Shown here piece by piece: positions 31,533-45,506 of a stretch of DNA of 64,000 nt (positions within the stretch are counted from its first letter, which is position 1; the number at the start of each line of letters is the position of its first letter). The DNA comes from Gammaproteobacteria bacterium. Its GTDB lineage: Bacteria; Pseudomonadota; Gammaproteobacteria; JAABTG01. Below the pieces are notes generated by a model that was not told the DNA's origin, ran no database searches, and saw only the letters and a list, made by a program, of their open reading frames with translations. The stretch covers positions 124,001-188,000 of the forward strand of contig JAXHLS010000006.1 of the NCBI GenBank assembly GCA_034522055.1. The letters are read 5' to 3'. The position numbers and the translations under genes are program-made.

Positions 31533-33209
31533 TCATGGGCCCCCGATACGCTGAATCATTTCTTTGGCATGGGCGCGGGTGTGGCGGGTGATCTCCAGTC
31601 CCCCCAGCATGCGTGCCACCTCCTCGACGCGATGGGTGCCCTCCAGCGGGTCTACGCGGGTGGTGGTGGCCCCGTTGTCCGCCGCTTTCACCACGCGCAG
31701 GTGCTGGTGACCCTGGGCGGCCACCTGGGGCAGATGGGTGACGCACAGCACCTGGCGGTTGGCGGCCAGGGTGCGGAGCTGGTTACCCACCATCTCCGCC
31801 ACGGCGCCGCCGATCCCCACGTCCACCTCATCGAATATCAGGGTGGAGATGCCGTGGTCCCGGGAACCCACCACCTGGATAGCCAGGCTGATGCGGGACA
31901 GTTCCCCCCCGGAGGCGACCCTGTTGAGGGGGCCGGCGGGGCGGCCGGGGTTGGTGGTGACCAGGAATTCCACACGGTCGCGGCCGTGGGCGCTGGCCTG
32001 GTGGTCGGGCAGGGGCGCCACCGTGACCTCGAGGGCGCCCTTGGCGATGCCGAGGCGGTGGAGATCCGCGGTAACGGCCTCCGCGAGGCGCCGGGCCGCC
32101 TGGGTGCGGGCCTGTGTCAGCCGCCGGGCATGGCCGTCGTAGTCCTCCCTGACCCGGTCCAGGCGCGTTGCCAGCTCGCTGCGTCGCTCACCACTCTCCT
32201 CCAGCCGCGCCAGACGCGCCGTCAGGCCATCGAGCAGGGCGGGCAACTCGTCGGGCGTGACCTGGTGCTTGCGGGCGGCCTGGTGGAGAGCATCGAGCCG
32301 CTGCTCCACCGTCGCGAGCCGTTGCGGGTCGAGGGCTACGGCCTCGATGTACTGGCGAAGCTCGCGGTCACATTCGGCGAGTTGGATGGCGGCCTCGTTC
32401 AGCTGAGTGCCGACGGGTCCGAGGGTCGTATCGGATGCGGTGAGGGCCTCCAATTGCTTCACCGCCGCCTGGAGCGCCTGCAGAGCGGCCCCGTCATGGT
32501 CGCCGTACAGGGCCTCATAAACCGCCCCCGCACCGTCCCGCAGGCGTTCGGCATTGGCGAGGCGGCGGTGCTCCTGGTCCAGGCCGGCCACCTCGCCCGG
32601 CGTCACTGCCAGGTCCGTGAGTTCGCCGATGTGAAAGCGCAGCAACTCGATCTCGGCATGGCGCCGGGCCGGGTCGCCGCCGGTGTCCGCGAGTTCCCGC
32701 TCCAGCCGTCGCCACTCCTGGTGGGCCTCCCGCACCCTGGCCATGAGATCGCGGTGGTCGCCGAAGTCGTCCAGCAGCGCCCTTTGCACATCGGGCCTCA
32801 GGAGGGCGTGGTGGGCGTGTTGACCATGGATGTCCACCAGCAGTTCGCCGAGGGCCCGGAGGTCCTGGAGGGCCACCGGACTGCCATTGATGAAGGCGCG
32901 CGAACGACCGTCCGTGCCGATGACCCGGCGTATCACACACTCCTCCGGGGGATCCAGGGCCCGCTCGGCGAGCCAGCCCCGGGCTTCCGGGACCGAGTGC
33001 AGTTCGAAGCAGGCACTCACCTCTGTGCGCTGCCCGCCATCACTCGGTTTGGCGTTGTTGGCCCGTTGCCCCAGGGCCAGGGCGAGGGCGTCCACGAGGA
33101 TGGATTTGCCCGCGCCGGTCTCCCCCGTGAGCACCGTCAGGCCGGCGCCGAACTCCAGGTCCAGGGCGTCGACGATGGCGAAGTTCCTGATATGCAGACT
33201 GGTGAGCAT
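31533..33209 (-). CDS. recN: DNA repair protein RecN
   Basis: SMC-like ATPase for double-strand break repair. 558 aa, normal length. N-terminal 'LTSLHIRNFAIVDALDLEFGAGLTVLTGETGAGKSILVDAL' includes Walker A (GETGAGKS); the central part is a coiled coil (about 160-370) interrupted by a short hinge; the ABC signature 'ASGGELSRISLAI' and Walker B 'STLIFDEVDVGIGG' follow, with 'VLCVTHLPQVAAQGHQHL' at the D/H loop. It lies 34 bp downstream of nadK. No LexA box was identified upstream. Confidence 0.96.
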   Translation of the reverse strand: MLTSLHIRNFAIVDALDLEFGAGLTVLTGETGAGKSILVDALALALGQRANNAKPSDGGQRTEVSACFELHSVPEARGWLAERALDPPEECVIRRVIGTDGRSRAFINGSPVALQDLRALGELLVDIHGQHAHHALLRPDVQRALLDDFGDHRDLMARVREAHQEWRRLERELADTGGDPARRHAEIELLRFHIGELTDLAVTPGEVAGLDQEHRRLANAERLRDGAGAVYEALYGDHDGAALQALQAAVKQLEALTASDTTLGPVGTQLNEAAIQLAECDRELRQYIEAVALDPQRLATVEQRLDALHQAARKHQVTPDELPALLDGLTARLARLEESGERRSELATRLDRVREDYDGHARRLTQARTQAARRLAEAVTADLHRLGIAKGALEVTVAPLPDHQASAHGRDRVEFLVTTNPGRPAGPLNRVASGGELSRISLAIQVVGSRDHGISTLIFDEVDVGIGGAVAEMVGNQLRTLAANRQVLCVTHLPQVAAQGHQHLRVVKAADNGATTTRVDPLEGTHRVEEVARMLGGLEITRHTRAHAKEMIQRIGGP

Positions 33210-33243
33210 CGAGACGGAACCGTTGAGCGGCCCTCAAGCAGCC

Positions 33244-34122
33244 TCAAGTACCGTAGAACTCCTGACCCCAGTGGAGCTTGGTGCGCAGGACGGCGTAGTG
33301 ATCGTGACCCGCGGGATGGATCACGCGCAGGCGGCGTGTTGCGGCGGACACCGCGATTTCGTCCAGGTGCTTGAGGGGATCGCTGTTGCGGCCGTCACAG
33401 GTGAGCATCGCACTGTCCCGATCCGGGCTGTGCACGATCATCTCCACGCGGCTGGCGGCCGCCACTACGATGGGGCGGTTGCTCAGGGTATGGGGACAGA
33501 TGGGCACCAGGACTAGGGTATCGAGGGTGGGGTGGAGTATGGGACCGCCGCCGGACAGGGCATAGGCCGTGGAGCCCGTGGGCGTGGCGATGATGATGCC
33601 GTCCGAGCGTTGCCGGTTCACGAAGATGCCGTCGATGTACATCTCGAACTCGATGAGGCGGGCGAACTGCCATTTGTGCACCACGGCATCGTTCAGCGAC
33701 GTGCACTCTTCGACGATGGCCCCGTTGCGCCGCACCACGGTGTCCAGCATCAGACGGGGTTCCTCCAGGAACCGGCCATCCAGGATCTCGTCCAGGCGCT
33801 GTTCCATGTCGTCCGGGAGTACATCCGCCAGGAAACCCAGCCGGCCGAGGTTGATGCCCAAGAGCCGGACATCGTGATCGACGAGGGCACGGGCGGCCCT
33901 CAGCAGAGTGCCGTCACCGCCCACCACGATGGCCAGGTCGCATTGGGTGCCGAGGGTTTCGTAGTCCACCGTGGGGGCGGTGCCCGGCGGCATCAGATGT
34001 TCGCTACCCGCCAGAGCGAGGAAGGGCATGCCGCGCCGGTCCAGGTAGGATACCAGGGCCCCCAAGGTGTCATGGGCCCTGGCGTGGTTGGTCTTGGCGA
34101 TGAGCCCGATGCGTTTGAACAC
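33244..34122 (-). CDS. nadK: NAD kinase
   Basis: Phosphorylates NAD+ to NADP+. 292 aa. GGDGT (68-72) with catalytic D70 sits in 'LAIVVGGDGTLLRAAR'; 'LGINLGRLGFLADV' and 'SDGIIIATPTGSTAYALSGGGPI' are family signatures. The usual NE/D motif reads 'LNDAVV'. It is divergent from hrcA, with a 330-bp gap that holds a REP-like hairpin, and precedes recN in an operon. Confidence 0.96.
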   Translation of the reverse strand: MFKRIGLIAKTNHARAHDTLGALVSYLDRRGMPFLALAGSEHLMPPGTAPTVDYETLGTQCDLAIVVGGDGTLLRAARALVDHDVRLLGINLGRLGFLADVLPDDMEQRLDEILDGRFLEEPRLMLDTVVRRNGAIVEECTSLNDAVVHKWQFARLIEFEMYIDGIFVNRQRSDGIIIATPTGSTAYALSGGGPILHPTLDTLVLVPICPHTLSNRPIVVAAASRVEMIVHSPDRDSAMLTCDGRNSDPLKHLDEIAVSAATRRLRVIHPAGHDHYAVLRTKLHWGQEFYGT

Positions 34123-34451
34123 GGTGATACCTGGCTTAGATAGGTCAATGGTGTGGCGAAAGTAGCATGGGGCCCACGCGGCGCCAACCGGTGATGCAGG
34201 TGCGGCAAGAGGAGGCTTGTCTTTTGTAAAGAATTACCCAATTCTAGCCCCCTGTGGTTCGACCCCGTCGCAGGGGTTTCCGGCGGCGAGGCAGAAGGCG
34301 TTGAAGGCCTTCTGGTTTATACGACATTCTTGCAGATGACCCTGCGGTGGGCGGTGCCGGGTCGGGACCTTCGGGTCTGCGCCCGGCACGGGGCTCCTAC
34401 CGATACCCCCGGCGGGGAGAACCGCCCCACTGTTACGGACGCGGAAGACCT
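34123..34451. other. Divergent region between nadK and hrcA
   Basis: About 330 bp with no gene. It contains the long hairpin at 34354-34389 (listed separately) and GAAGGCGTTGAAGGCCTTC at 34287-34314. I saw no CIRCE operator (TTAGCACTC-N9-GAGTGCTAA) here, despite the hrcA gene. Confidence 0.5.
34354..34389 (-). repeat. REP-like hairpin with UUCG-type tetraloop in the hrcA leader
   Basis: GTGCCGGG (34354-34361) pairs with CCCGGCAC (34382-34389); inside, GACC (34366-34369) and GGTC (34374-34377) close a TTCG tetraloop, with a symmetric 4-nt internal loop between the stems. On the minus strand it is preceded by a GTAGGAGC head (34395-34402), the head typical of REP elements in other gammaproteobacteria. 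It ends 62 bp before the chosen hrcA start. Confidence 0.65.
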
Positions 34452-35501
34452 ATGGGCGAAGTATCCAGTCAGCACGACATCGATGAGCGGGCGCAACGCC
34501 TCCTGCGGGTGCTCATAGAGCGCTATCTGCGGGAAGGCCAGCCGGTGGGGTCGCGCACCCTGTCGCGGGATTCCGGACTGGAACTCAGCCCGGCCACGGT
34601 GCGCAACGTCATGTCGGACCTGGAGGATATGGGACTGGTGCGCTCCCCCCACACCTCCGCGGGGCGCATTCCCACCAGCCAGGGATTGCGGTTATTCATC
34701 GATTCCCTGCTCACCATTCAGCCCCTGGACAGTTTGGAGGCCGAGCGCCTGCGGGCCAAGCTGGCCTCCGACGTCCCCATCCGGGAACTCGTGACCAGCA
34801 CCTCCAATCTGCTGTCGGAGTTCACGCACCTGGCGGGGCTGGTGACCCTGCCGCACCACGACCGATTGCGGCTGCGCCAGGTGGAATTTCTGCCCCTCTC
34901 GGAACGCCGGGTGCTGGTGATCCTGGTGGTAAACAATTCCGAGGTGGAGAACCGTATCATCACGGTGGATCGGGACTACGCGCCCGCCGAGCTGGAACAG
35001 GCCTCCAATTACCTCAATTCCACCTTCGCCGGTCACGATTTGTTCGAGATCCGCCGGCGAGTTCTGAGCGAGATGCAGAATACCCGCGATCACATGGATG
35101 AGCTCATGCGGGACGCCATCGAGATCGCCGACAAGGCCCTGGCCACCGCCGAGGAGAACGATTATCTGCTGGCGGGTCAGACCAACCTCATGGGGCTGGC
35201 GGAACTGGCGGACACCGAGAAGCTGCGCCAGTTGTTCGAGGTCTTCAACGAAAAGAGCCAGATCCTGCATCTGCTGGACGGGGCCATCAGCGCCGACGGC
35301 ATCCAGATCTTCATCGGTGAGGAATCGGGTTACGAGGCCCTGGACGACTGCAGCGTGGTCACCGCGCCCTACCGGGTGGACGGCCAACTGGTGGGCGTAC
35401 TCGGGGTCATCGGACCCACCCGCATGGCCTATGATCGCGTGATCCCCATCGTGGACGTGACCGCACGGCTGCTGGGCGCGGCACTCCATCAGTCCCACTG
35501 A
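34452..35501 (+). CDS. hrcA: Heat-inducible transcription repressor HrcA
   Basis: Repressor of heat-shock genes that normally binds CIRCE and needs GroEL to fold. 349 aa. N-terminal winged helix 'LRVLIERYLREGQPVGSRTLSRDSGLELSPATVRNVMSDLEDMGLVRSPHTSAGRIPTSQGLRLFIDSL', followed by the GAF-like ligand domain ('QVEFLPLSERRVLVILVVN', 'HLLDGAISADGIQIFIGEES', 'GVLGVIGPTRMAYDRVIPIV'). The start at 34452 was preferred to an upstream in-frame start because the upstream part encodes only hairpin DNA. It precedes grpE-dnaK-dnaJ, but no CIRCE was seen before any of these. Confidence 0.94.
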   Translation: MGEVSSQHDIDERAQRLLRVLIERYLREGQPVGSRTLSRDSGLELSPATVRNVMSDLEDMGLVRSPHTSAGRIPTSQGLRLFIDSLLTIQPLDSLEAERLRAKLASDVPIRELVTSTSNLLSEFTHLAGLVTLPHHDRLRLRQVEFLPLSERRVLVILVVNNSEVENRIITVDRDYAPAELEQASNYLNSTFAGHDLFEIRRRVLSEMQNTRDHMDELMRDAIEIADKALATAEENDYLLAGQTNLMGLAELADTEKLRQLFEVFNEKSQILHLLDGAISADGIQIFIGEESGYEALDDCSVVTAPYRVDGQLVGVLGVIGPTRMAYDRVIPIVDVTARLLGAALHQSH

Positions 35502-35741
35502 GCCGGCGGGCGGTACCGCCGTGGCGCGGCGGTAGTGGCCGAACCCCGTTTGTTCTGCGGATGTTAAATCCCTAGAATCGCCCCATTCCGCGCCATCGTT
35601 GACGCACCCTGGGCCGGGGTTGATTTCAGGCCGCCCGCTCCCCACCTAGGCACTACAAGCAGGCACAGGATTTTCGCGTTCCACCCCCGTAACCATGGTG
35701 GGTGGTTCTGGTAAGCATTTGATTCGAGGAAGTTTATAGAT

Positions 35742-36377
35742 ATGAGCAGCAATGAGGCCATGAATCAGAGTGAGGACGGGTCACAACCCGCCGACAATCC
35801 CGCGGAGGCCACGGAAAGTATGCCGGAGAGCGGTGCCGAGGGCTCGCGGGCCGACAACGCGCCGGCATTCCGAGGGCAGCCGGCGCCCGAGGAGACCCAT
35901 TCCCCGGAGGATTTGCGACTGATGCTCGAGGATGCCCGTAGCCGGGCGGACGAGCACTGGGATGCCCTGTTGCGCACCAAGGCCGAGATGGACAACCTGC
36001 GCAAGCGTGCGACGCGGGACGTGGAACAGGCCCATAAATACGGGGCCGAGCAATACATCGCCGAGATCCTGCCGGTGTGGGACAGCCTCGAGATGGGGCT
36101 CAGCGCGGCCTCCGAGGAGGGCGCCGATCTCCACAAGGTCCGCGAAGGCATGGAACTCACCCTCAAGATGCTGGCGGGGGCCCTGGAGAAGATGGGGGTG
36201 CAGCAGATCGATCCCGCGGGCGAGGCCTTCGATCCGGAACGCCATCAGGCCATGACCATGCAGGAGACGGATGCGGTGCCGCCAGGCACGGTGACCACGG
36301 TCGTTCAGAAGGGGTACACCCTGAACGACAGGCTGATGCGTCCCGCCCTGGTGATGGTGGCCAGGAAACCCCAGTGA
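35742..36377 (+). CDS. grpE: Nucleotide exchange factor GrpE
   Basis: Releases ADP from DnaK. 211 aa: an acidic disordered N-terminus (about 1-60), a long coiled-coil helix (RLMLEDARSRADEHWDALLRTKAEMDNLRKR), a four-helix region and the C-terminal beta-wing with 'DPAGEAFDPERHQAM' and 'VVQKGYTLNDRLMRPALVMVA'. A 240-bp gap follows hrcA; CCCCATT at 35580-35586 resembles a sigma-32 -10, but no matching -35 is clear. dnaK follows 85 bp later. Confidence 0.96.
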   Translation: MSSNEAMNQSEDGSQPADNPAEATESMPESGAEGSRADNAPAFRGQPAPEETHSPEDLRLMLEDARSRADEHWDALLRTKAEMDNLRKRATRDVEQAHKYGAEQYIAEILPVWDSLEMGLSAASEEGADLHKVREGMELTLKMLAGALEKMGVQQIDPAGEAFDPERHQAMTMQETDAVPPGTVTTVVQKGYTLNDRLMRPALVMVARKPQ

Positions 36378-36381
36378 ACCG

Positions 36382-36409
36382 GTTGAATTGGGTTCCCGTG
36401 GCCCCATAT
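36382..36409 (+). promoter_or_regulatory. Sigma-32 heat-shock promoter of dnaK
   Basis: GTTGAAT (36382-36388) and CCCCATAT (36402-36409), with 14 bp between TTGAA and CCCC, match the sigma-32 consensus CTTGAA / CCCCATNT. It starts 4 bp after the grpE stop and about 55 bp before the dnaK ATG, so dnaK can be induced separately from grpE. Confidence 0.75.
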
Positions 36410-36462
36410 GAAACAGCTAGAAGTCTTTCAGTAACAGATTCATACCGTTTTTGGAGAAAACA

Positions 36463-38415
<1,953 letters not shown>

Positions 38416-38450
38416 GCGCCGGCCTGTTGGCCCAAGCCGGTGAAAGCGAG

Positions 38451-38470
38451 CGCGGGCACGGCCCGCGTTT
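38451..38470 (+). terminator. Hairpin between dnaK and dnaJ (possible attenuator)
   Basis: CGCGGGC-ACG-GCCCGCG followed by TTT and then TCGCGTTTG: a perfect 7-bp GC stem with a 3-nt loop. The short T-run suggests partial termination, which would lower dnaJ relative to dnaK. It may also protect the dnaK mRNA end. Confidence 0.5.
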
Positions 38471-38537
38471 CGCGTTTGTTCCTGGTCACGCGCCGGCCAG
38501 GGGTGCCGCATCCCCGACCACTGACGAACGATAAATA

Positions 38538-40492
<1,955 letters not shown>

Positions 40493-40584
40493 CGCCGGGT
40501 GTCCTGCCGGGTCCCCGTGGAGGGGGGGCGCGGACCCTGTAGCCTCCCCGGGGCCTTCAGGCTCGCCGGCGCCCGGCCATCGGG

Positions 40585-40977
40585 TCAGGAGAAGGCTGGC
40601 GGCGGTAGTGCCACCAGGTAGATGTCGCCGTCCCTGATGCCGATTTGGCAGGCCCGCAGAGCGCGCCCGACGCAGGGTCCCGCCACGCAATGGCCATCCT
40701 CCGGCCTGAACAGGGCGCCGTGGGTCTTGCACTGGATATGCTCACCCCCGGCGTCGAGAAAGCGGTGGGGGAGCCACTCCAGGGGGACGCCGGTGTGGGG
40801 GCAGCTGTTGACGTAACAGTGTACCTGGAGACCTCGGCGATACAGGAAGATACCGGTGTCGAGCCCGCCGAAGCCGGCCTCGATGCCAAGACATCGACCG
40901 TCGGCGATCGTCTCCACGGCCGCCAGTCTGAGGGGCAGCACGGGGGTGCTCGAAGGGGCGCGGCCGGGATCCGTCAT
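40585..40977 (-). CDS. Small Rieske [2Fe-2S] protein
   Basis: 130 aa ferredoxin-like protein with a complete Rieske cluster site: C59-P-H61 and C83-K-T-H86 (CxH...CxxH), followed by 'GALFRPEDGHCVAGPCVGRAL', which matches stand-alone Rieske ferredoxins. No signal peptide or membrane helix, so it is cytoplasmic, unlike the bc1 Rieske subunit. It lies in opposite orientation between dapB and carA, with no partner oxygenase beside it. Its electron partner is unknown. Confidence 0.88.
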   Translation of the reverse strand: MTDPGRAPSSTPVLPLRLAAVETIADGRCLGIEAGFGGLDTGIFLYRRGLQVHCYVNSCPHTGVPLEWLPHRFLDAGGEHIQCKTHGALFRPEDGHCVAGPCVGRALRACQIGIRDGDIYLVALPPPAFS

Positions 40978-41073
40978 GGACAGGTTTAAGCGATTTCTTA
41001 TAAGATCGGGCTCGACTGAAGGGGTCCGGAGCCGCCGCGCAAGCTCGCAGTCCCCGGGCCGGAGACCACATTC

Positions 41074-41108
41074 AGCGGGAGTTTAACCCATGAGGGGTTG
41101 CTCCCGCT
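41074..41108 (+). promoter_or_regulatory. Strong leader hairpin before carA
   Basis: AGCGGGAG (41074-41081) pairs with CTCCCGCT (41101-41108), and the inner arms AACCC (41085-41089) and GGGTT (41095-41099) extend the stem; TTCC follows. It ends 10 bp before the AGGAGG Shine-Dalgarno of carA. It could act as an attenuator for pyrimidine or arginine control, or hold the ribosome site exposed. No T-tract, so strict termination is doubtful. Confidence 0.6.
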
Positions 41109-41128
41109 TTCCTTATCAGGAGGGGCGT

Positions 41129-42274
41129 TTGCGTAAGCCTGCCATACTCGTACTCGCCGACGGCACCGTGTTCAGGGGGGAGTCCGTGGGCATCGAGGGG
41201 AGCACCGTCGGGGAGGTGGTCTTCAATACCGCCATGACGGGCTATCAGGAGATCCTGACGGATCCCTCCTATGCCCGCCAGCTCGTTACCCTGACCTATC
41301 CTCATATCGGTAACACCGGCGTCAATGCCGAGGACCAGGAGTCCGATCGCGTCCAGGCCGCGGGCCTGGTGGTGCGTGACGTTCCGGCGCTGCTGAGCAG
41401 CTGGCGCTCGGAGGGCTCCCTGGAGGATTACCTCAGGCGGCAGCGCGTGGTGGCCATCGCCGAGGTCGATACCCGGCAGCTGACCCGGGTGTTGCGGGAG
41501 GGCGGCGCCCAGAACGGTTGCATCGTGGCGGGGGACGATCCCAACGTGGATACCGCCGTGGCCCAGGCCCGGGCCTTTCCCGGCCTCGCCGGCATGGATC
41601 TGGCCCGGGAGGTGAGTATCGCCGAGCCCTACGCGTGGAGCGGTGGCGAGTGGAGCCTGGCCGAGGGTTACGCCGCGCCCACTGCCGGCGCCGCCGAACT
41701 CCACGTGGTGGCCTACGATTTCGGCACCAAACGCAACATCCTGCGTATCCTGGCTTCCCGCGGCTGCCGCATCACCGTTGTGCCCGCCCGCACCAGTGCC
41801 GCCGATGCCCTGGCCCTCGAACCCGACGGCATCTTTTTATCCAACGGTCCGGGCGATCCGGGGCCCTGCGATTACGCTATCACCGCCATACAAGAGTTCC
41901 TGGAGGGCGGCATTCCCACCTTCGGCATCTGCCTGGGTCACCAGTTGCTGGCCCTCGCCAGCGGTGCCCGTACCATGAAGATGAAGTTCGGCCACCACGG
42001 TGCCAATCATCCGGTGCTCGATATCGCCACCGGGCGGGTCATGATCACGAGCCAGAATCATGGTTTCGCGGCAGACGAGACGACCCTGCCGGACACCCTG
42101 CGGGCGACCCACCGTTCCCTTTTCGATGGCACCCTGCAGGGCATCCATCGCACGGACAAGCCGGCGTTCGCGTTCCAGGGACACCCCGAGGCGAGCCCCG
42201 GGCCCCATGATGCGGCGCCGTTGTTCGACCACTTCATTGAACTGATGCGGGCGCACCGCGCGCCGGCCGGCTGA
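41129..42274 (+). CDS. carA: Carbamoyl-phosphate synthase small subunit
   Basis: Glutamine amidotransferase subunit that feeds ammonia to CarB for arginine and pyrimidine synthesis. 381 aa from a TTG start at 41129, chosen because AGGAGGGG lies 3-10 bases upstream and the family N-terminus ([14 protein letters not shown]) begins there; the ATG at 41090 falls in the leader hairpin. The class I amidotransferase triad is visible: C268 in 'GICLGHQLL', and the His and Glu in '[14 protein letters not shown]'. It is followed by carB after 7 bp. Confidence 0.97.
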   Translation: MRKPAILVLADGTVFRGESVGIEGSTVGEVVFNTAMTGYQEILTDPSYARQLVTLTYPHIGNTGVNAEDQESDRVQAAGLVVRDVPALLSSWRSEGSLEDYLRRQRVVAIAEVDTRQLTRVLREGGAQNGCIVAGDDPNVDTAVAQARAFPGLAGMDLAREVSIAEPYAWSGGEWSLAEGYAAPTAGAAELHVVAYDFGTKRNILRILASRGCRITVVPARTSAADALALEPDGIFLSNGPGDPGPCDYAITAIQEFLEGGIPTFGICLGHQLLALASGARTMKMKFGHHGANHPVLDIATGRVMITSQNHGFAADETTLPDTLRATHRSLFDGTLQGIHRTDKPAFAFQGHPEASPGPHDAAPLFDHFIELMRAHRAPAG

Positions 42275-42281
42275 TCCCTCC

Positions 42282-45200
42282 ATGCCCAAAAGAGAAGACA
42301 TTCACAGCGTACTCATCATCGGCGCCGGCCCCATCATCATCGGCCAGGCCTGCGAGTTCGATTATTCGGGGGCCCAGGCCTGCAAGGCGCTCAGGGAGGA
42401 GGGCTTCCGCGTCATCCTGGTGAACTCCAATCCCGCCACCATCATGACGGATCCCGGCATGGCGGATGCGACCTACATCGAACCCGTGGTGTGGCAGACG
42501 GTAGCGAGGATCATCGAGCGGGAACGTCCCGACGCCCTGCTGCCCACCATGGGCGGTCAGACGGCCCTGAACTGCGCCCTCGATCTGGCCCGGGAAGGGG
42601 TGCTCGAGAAATATGGTGTGGAACTCATCGGTGCCAGTCGGGACGCCATCGACAAGGCCGAGGATCGGGAGCGCTTCCGTGTGGCCATGAACTCCATCGG
42701 CCTGGAGACGCCCAATTCGGCCTTGGCCCACAGCATGGAGGAGGCCAACCAGGTTCAGGCCAGTATCGGCTTTCCTACCATCATCCGGCCGTCCTTCACC
42801 CTGGGCGGCAGCGGCGGCGGCATCGCCTACAACAAAGAGGAGTTCACCGAGATCTGCGAGCGCGGCCTGGACCTCTCCCCCACCAACGAGTTGCTCATCG
42901 AGGAGTCGGTGTTGGGCTGGAAGGAGTTCGAGATGGAGGTGGTGCGGGACAAGAACGACAACTGCATCATCGTCTGTTCCATCGAGAACGTGGACGCCAT
43001 GGGGGTCCATACCGGCGATTCCATCACCGTGGCGCCGGCCCAGACTCTGACGGACAAGGAATACCAGATCATGCGCGATGCCTCCATCGCCGTGTTGCGC
43101 GAGATCGGCGTGGAGACGGGCGGTTCCAACGTCCAGTTCGGCATCAATCCCGATGACGGGCGCATGGTCATCATCGAGATGAACCCCCGGGTGTCCCGTT
43201 CCTCCGCCCTGGCCTCCAAGGCCACCGGTTTCCCCATCGCCCGGGTGGCCGCCAAGCTGGCGGTGGGCTATACCCTGGACGAACTCGAGAACGAGATCAC
43301 CGGCGGCGCCACCCCGGCCTCCTTCGAGCCCACCATCGACTACGTGGTGACCAAGATCCCGCGTTTTACCTTCGAGAAGTTCCCCCAGGCCCAGGCCACC
43401 CTCACCACCCAGATGAAGTCGGTGGGGGAGGTGATGGCCATCGGGCGTAACTTCCAGGAGTCCCTGCAGAAGGCGTTGCGGGGCCTCGAGACGGGGGCCG
43501 ACGGCCTCACCCCCAAGATGTCCGGCGAGCCGGGCAAGGCGGTCCACGACCAGTTGCGCAGCTTCCTGCGGGAACCCGGGCCCGAGCGCATCTGGTACGT
43601 GGCGGATGCCTTCCGCTATGGCTTCTCCCTGGCGGACGTCTACGAACTCAGCTTCATCGACCCGTGGTTCCTGGCTCAGGTGGAGGACCTGGTGGCCGCC
43701 GAGCAGGCCCTGGCCGGGCGCGCCCTCGCGGATGTGGATCGAGTGCAGTTGCGGCGCCTCAAGCGCCAGGGCTTCTCGGACCATCGTCTCGCCAGTCTGG
43801 TGGGGTGCCGTGAAGATGAGATGCGCAAGCACCGCTGGGCGCTGGAGTTGCATCCCGTTTACAAGCGGGTGGACACCTGCGCCGCCGAGTTCGGCACCTC
43901 CACCGGCTACATGTACTCCACCTACGAGGAGGTCTGCGAGGCCGAGCCCACGGAACGCCAGAAGATCATGGTGCTCGGCGGTGGTCCCAACCGCATCGGC
44001 CAGGGTATCGAGTTCGATTACTGCTGCGTGCAGGCGGCCTTCGCCATGCGCGAGGACGGCTATGAGACCATCATGGTCAACTGCAACCCGGAGACGGTTT
44101 CCACGGACTTCGATACCTCGGATCGGCTCTATTTCGAGCCCCTGACTCTCGAGGATGTGCTGGAGATCATCGAAGTGGAGCGTCCCACTGGCATCATCGT
44201 CCAGTATGGTGGCCAGACCCCCTTGAAGCTGGCACGGGATCTGGAGGCGGCCGGCGCACCCATCATCGGCACCTCGCCGGACTCCATCGACCTGGCGGAA
44301 GACCGCGAGCGCTTCCAGCGCCTCGTTCAGCAACTGGGATTGCGGCAGCCGCCAAACCGCACCGCCCGTGACGCCGACGAGGCGGCGCGACTGGGGGCCG
44401 AGATCGGCTATCCTCTGGTGGTGCGACCCTCCTATGTGCTGGGCGGCCGGGGCATGGAAGTGGTGTACAGCGAGGAGGACCTCATGCAGTACATCCGCGA
44501 GGCGGTGGCGGTGTCCAACGAATCCCCCGTGCTGCTCGACCGCTTTCTGGAGGATGCGGTGGAGGTGGACGTGGACGCCGTGTGCGACGGTAGCGACGTG
44601 GTGGTGGGCGGCATCATGGAACACATCGAGCAGGCGGGCGTGCATTCGGGGGATTCGGCCTGTTCCCTGCCGCCCTACAACCTCTCGCAACACAGCCAGG
44701 ACATCATCCGTCGCCAGACGGCGGAACTGGCCAGGGCCCTGAAGGTGGTGGGGCTGATGAATATCCAGTTCGCCATCCAGGGGGAAGACGTCTACCTGCT
44801 GGAGGTCAACCCGCGGGCATCCCGCACCGTGCCTTTCGTCTCCAAGGCCACGGGTATCTCCCTGGCCAAGGTGGCCGCCCGCTGCATGGTGGGCACGACC
44901 CTGGTGGAACAGGGGGTCACGGAGGAACGCGTGCCGCGCTATTTTTCGGTCAAGGAGGCGGTGTTCCCCTTCGCCAAGTTCCCGGGTGTCGACCTGTTGC
45001 TGGGCCCTGAAATGAAATCCACGGGTGAGGTGATGGGCGTGGGTCGCACCTTCGGCGAGGCCTTCGGCAAGGCCACCCTGGCGGCCGGCGACAAGGTTCC
45101 CACCAAGGGCCGGGTATTCCTGAGCGTGCGGGACATGGACAAGCCCCAGGTGGTGGAGGTGGCCCGCGACCTCCAGAATCTCGGCTTCGAGCTGGTGGCC

Positions 45201-45506
45201 ACCGGTGGCACCGCGTCCGTGATCGTGGCGTCGGGCATCAACGTGGCCCGCGTCAACAAGGTGACCGAGGGACGCCCCCATATCGTGGATATGCTCAAGA
45301 ACGGCGAGATCAAGTTGATCGTGAATACCACCTCCGGCAAGGAGGCCATTGCGGATTCCTATACCATCCGCCGCACCGCCCTGAAGCACAAGGTGATGTA
45401 TACCACCACCATGGCTGCGGCCAAGGCTCTCGTGATGGCCATGAAGGCCCCCCACACCCAAGAGGTCAATCGCCTGCAGGACCTGCACGTGGAGGCCGGC
45501 GCATGA
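42282..45506 (+). CDS. carB: Carbamoyl-phosphate synthase large subunit
   Basis: Makes carbamoyl phosphate from bicarbonate, ammonia and two ATP. 1074 aa, full length: two homologous ATP-grasp halves (starting '[22 protein letters not shown]' and '[21 protein letters not shown]'), an oligomerisation segment between them, and a C-terminal allosteric MGS-like domain ('[27 protein letters not shown]'). It overlaps greA by 4 bp. A long open frame antisense to this gene is a GC-rich shadow. Confidence 0.98.
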   Translation: MPKREDIHSVLIIGAGPIIIGQACEFDYSGAQACKALREEGFRVILVNSNPATIMTDPGMADATYIEPVVWQTVARIIERERPDALLPTMGGQTALNCALDLAREGVLEKYGVELIGASRDAIDKAEDRERFRVAMNSIGLETPNSALAHSMEEANQVQASIGFPTIIRPSFTLGGSGGGIAYNKEEFTEICERGLDLSPTNELLIEESVLGWKEFEMEVVRDKNDNCIIVCSIENVDAMGVHTGDSITVAPAQTLTDKEYQIMRDASIAVLREIGVETGGSNVQFGINPDDGRMVIIEMNPRVSRSSALASKATGFPIARVAAKLAVGYTLDELENEITGGATPASFEPTIDYVVTKIPRFTFEKFPQAQATLTTQMKSVGEVMAIGRNFQESLQKALRGLETGADGLTPKMSGEPGKAVHDQLRSFLREPGPERIWYVADAFRYGFSLADVYELSFIDPWFLAQVEDLVAAEQALAGRALADVDRVQLRRLKRQGFSDHRLASLVGCREDEMRKHRWALELHPVYKRVDTCAAEFGTSTGYMYSTYEEVCEAEPTERQKIMVLGGGPNRIGQGIEFDYCCVQAAFAMREDGYETIMVNCNPETVSTDFDTSDRLYFEPLTLEDVLEIIEVERPTGIIVQYGGQTPLKLARDLEAAGAPIIGTSPDSIDLAEDRERFQRLVQQLGLRQPPNRTARDADEAARLGAEIGYPLVVRPSYVLGGRGMEVVYSEEDLMQYIREAVAVSNESPVLLDRFLEDAVEVDVDAVCDGSDVVVGGIMEHIEQAGVHSGDSACSLPPYNLSQHSQDIIRRQTAELARALKVVGLMNIQFAIQGEDVYLLEVNPRASRTVPFVSKATGISLAKVAARCMVGTTLVEQGVTEERVPRYFSVKEAVFPFAKFPGVDLLLGPEMKSTGEVMGVGRTFGEAFGKATLAAGDKVPTKGRVFLSVRDMDKPQVVEVARDLQNLGFELVATGGTASVIVASGINVARVNKVTEGRPHIVDMLKNGEIKLIVNTTSGKEAIADSYTIRRTALKHKVMYTTTMAAAKALVMAMKAPHTQEVNRLQDLHVEAGA

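Noticed and set aside
35502-35741. CIRCE operator or full sigma-32 promoter before grpE
   Set aside because: CCCCATT is present, but no CTTGAA-like -35 at correct spacing and no TTAGCACTC dyad.
42234-45488. Very long open frame antisense to carB (and a similar one antisense to nuoG/nuoH at 57318-60596)
   Set aside because: Its composition is His/Gly/Gln-rich with no domain, which is the normal shadow of GC-rich coding DNA.
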